Assembly: GCA_964590225.1 (NCBI GenBank)
Contig: CAZPWS010000032.1
Coordinates: 1 to 35,979, forward strand
DNA length: 35,979 nt
DNA from: JAEUSG01 sp964590225
GTDB lineage: Bacteria; Fibrobacterota; OXYB2-FULL-49-7; JAEUSG01
Direction of reading: 5' to 3'
The notes below the pieces were generated by a model. It saw only the letters and a program-made list of their open reading frames with translations. It was not told the DNA's origin and made no database searches. The first letter of the stretch is position 1. Every line of letters begins with the position of its first letter. Below, piece by piece: positions 35,112 to 35,979 of this stretch. The position numbers and the translations under genes were made by a program.

Positions 35112-35324
35112 ATGATAAAAACTATTGAAAACATGACAATTTCTGATAAATTATCGACAATAGAAAAAATATGGGATAGCCTTTCAGTTACACCCGAATC
35201 TATTCCTACACCAAAGTGGCACTTGCCAATACTTCGTCAAAGAGCACGCGAGGCAAAAGATGGCTTGTCGACATTCAAAAGCTGGTCCAAAACTAAGGAT
35301 GACATTAGAAGTCGATTAAAATGA
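35112..35324 (+). CDS. Addiction-module antitoxin (TIGR02574-like)
   Basis: 70 aa. The segment MTISDKLSTIEKIWDSL and the later PKWHLPILRQRAREAKDG are typical of the short addiction-module component that partners ParE/RelE toxins. AAGGA lies 9 nt before the ATG. Its stop overlaps the toxin start (ATGA). Confidence 0.85.
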   Translation: MIKTIENMTISDKLSTIEKIWDSLSVTPESIPTPKWHLPILRQRAREAKDGLSTFKSWSKTKDDIRSRLK

Positions 35325-35617
35325 CCATTAAAACTCTCCCTTCAGCAGAAGAAGACATAATCAAAGGAGCCAACTTCTACGAGAAACAAAAAAGAGGTTT
35401 GGCCGATTACTTTATTGATACTATTTTTTCGGATATTGATTCATTGCAGATATATGCCGGTGTCCATCCAATAATTTCAGGGTTTTATAGGCTTTTATCG
35501 AAGCGGTTTCCTTATGCAATTTACTACAAGTTAAGTGGAAATGATGTATTCATCTATGCTATTTTAGACACTCGGAGAAATCCAACAAGAATAACAAAAA
35601 GATTAAGAAAGAAATGA
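35321..35617 (+). CDS. ParE/RelE-superfamily toxin
   Basis: 98 aa. The ParE/RelE pattern is present: SAEEDIIKGANFYEKQKRGL, then RRLLSKRFPYAIYYK-like (here RLLSKRFPYAIYYKLSG) and AILDTRRNP. Whether it targets gyrase or mRNA cannot be told. It is translationally coupled to the antitoxin. Confidence 0.9.
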   Translation: MTIKTLPSAEEDIIKGANFYEKQKRGLADYFIDTIFSDIDSLQIYAGVHPIISGFYRLLSKRFPYAIYYKLSGNDVFIYAILDTRRNPTRITKRLRKK

Positions 35618-35628
35618 CTCAATGAACT

Positions 35629-35945
35629 TCATCCCATTCCTCTATCGCCAAAACCACCGAGATTTTTTGAGGAAAAAAAGGACAGTGTTCCAATATCACC
35701 AATCGTGGATGCCATTCTCTCTTTGTACTTTGAGTTTATACTTGCGGGCAATTTCCATTATGGCATCCATATCTGCCATTTGACCAAAAAGGTGAACCGG
35801 CATGATTGCTTTTGTTCGGGAAGTTATAGCTTTTTCAATTAGTTCGGAATTGATATTAAAGGTATCCGGACAAATATCCACAAATATCAATATCTAGCTT
35901 AATTGTTTGATATTGGGCTTTAAGGTCGAGTAAGGGGACAATCAT
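35629..35945 (-). pseudogene. Decayed DegT/DnrJ/EryC1 sugar aminotransferase
   Basis: Three DegT fragments lie in order on the minus strand. First is MIVPLLDLKAQYQTIKLDID from ATG 35945, with AGGAG upstream. Second, in another frame, is FVDICPDTFNI to PVHLFGQMADMD and KYKLKV. Third, again shifted, is IGDIGTLSFFSSKNLGGFGD, ending at a stop at 35631. Compared with full DegT proteins about 90 residues are missing at the first junction, about 20 at the second, and everything after the catalytic-Lys region (SKN). It cannot make an active PLP enzyme. Confidence 0.85.
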
Positions 35946-35979
35946 TGAAGGCTCCTATGTTTATTTAAACGATGCGCAT

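Noticed and set aside
1..35979. CRISPR array
   Set aside because: No regularly spaced 25-40 bp repeats were seen; the only tandem repeat is the 11-bp G-rich unit.

Overview
The window looks like a chromosomal contig from an anaerobic, fermentative, Gram-negative bacterium with AT-rich DNA. LptB and a monofunctional GT51 transglycosylase point to an outer membrane. Sigma-54 and two trimeric-type [FeFe]-hydrogenase gene sets point to H2 metabolism linked to ferredoxin and NAD(P)H. A Fibrobacterota/Chitinispirillia-like or other FCB-group host is my guess from the mix of FecR-Ig proteins, hydrogenases and Tad-like pilins; no marker here proves it. A 100-N scaffold gap with identical 55-bp flanks shows that this is a draft assembly, possibly a MAG.

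Layout. (1) 1-5078: right end of an integrated mobile element. It holds a large primase-helicase fusion, a noncoding patch rich in inverted repeats, and a tyrosine recombinase abutting the 3' end of tRNA-Leu(UAG). (2) 5235-7685: a secreted FecR-domain/Ig-like protein. (3) 7885-16541: a tightly packed co-directional housekeeping run: small conserved protein, ybeY, CorC-like CBS protein, diguanylate cyclase, aroE, lptB, rpoN, icd, hisS, ending at a hairpin terminator. The icd product carries a zinc-ribbon-like insertion inside its substrate-binding loop. (4) 16616-26654: two complete [FeFe]-hydrogenase operons back to back, reading away from a shared ~250-bp promoter region with Rex-like half sites. 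The minus-strand operon encodes HydC, a HydB fused to a GltD/NfnB-like flavoprotein, and HydA. The plus-strand operon encodes HydC, a separate [2Fe-2S] protein, a classical HydB with a ferredoxin tail, and HydA. (5) 26656-27435: an esterase that may be co-transcribed with the second hydrogenase operon.

(6) 27471-29921: a compact minus-strand operon of TadE/TadG-like pilus proteins, a small secreted protein, a short DUF192 protein and, after a short gap, an orphan HepT-like protein with a degenerate active-site motif. (7) 29960-33136: an ADP-ribosylglycohydrolase divergent from an AraC-type regulator, then mtgA. (8) 33137-35979: an accessory region with a Fic protein and its putative operator repeats, a G-rich tandem repeat, a palindrome cluster, the assembly gap, a UPF0175 protein, a ParE/RelE-type toxin-antitoxin pair, and a decayed DegT aminotransferase.

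How the genes may work together (inference): the two hydrogenases probably couple ferredoxin and pyridine nucleotides to H2. The fused HydB could bring in a second nucleotide pool (NADPH), and shared redox-responsive control would let the cell choose between them. The most notable points are the HydB-GltD fusion, the zinc-ribbon isocitrate dehydrogenase, the Cys-to-Ser change in the HydA1 H-cluster motif, and the primase-helicase element.
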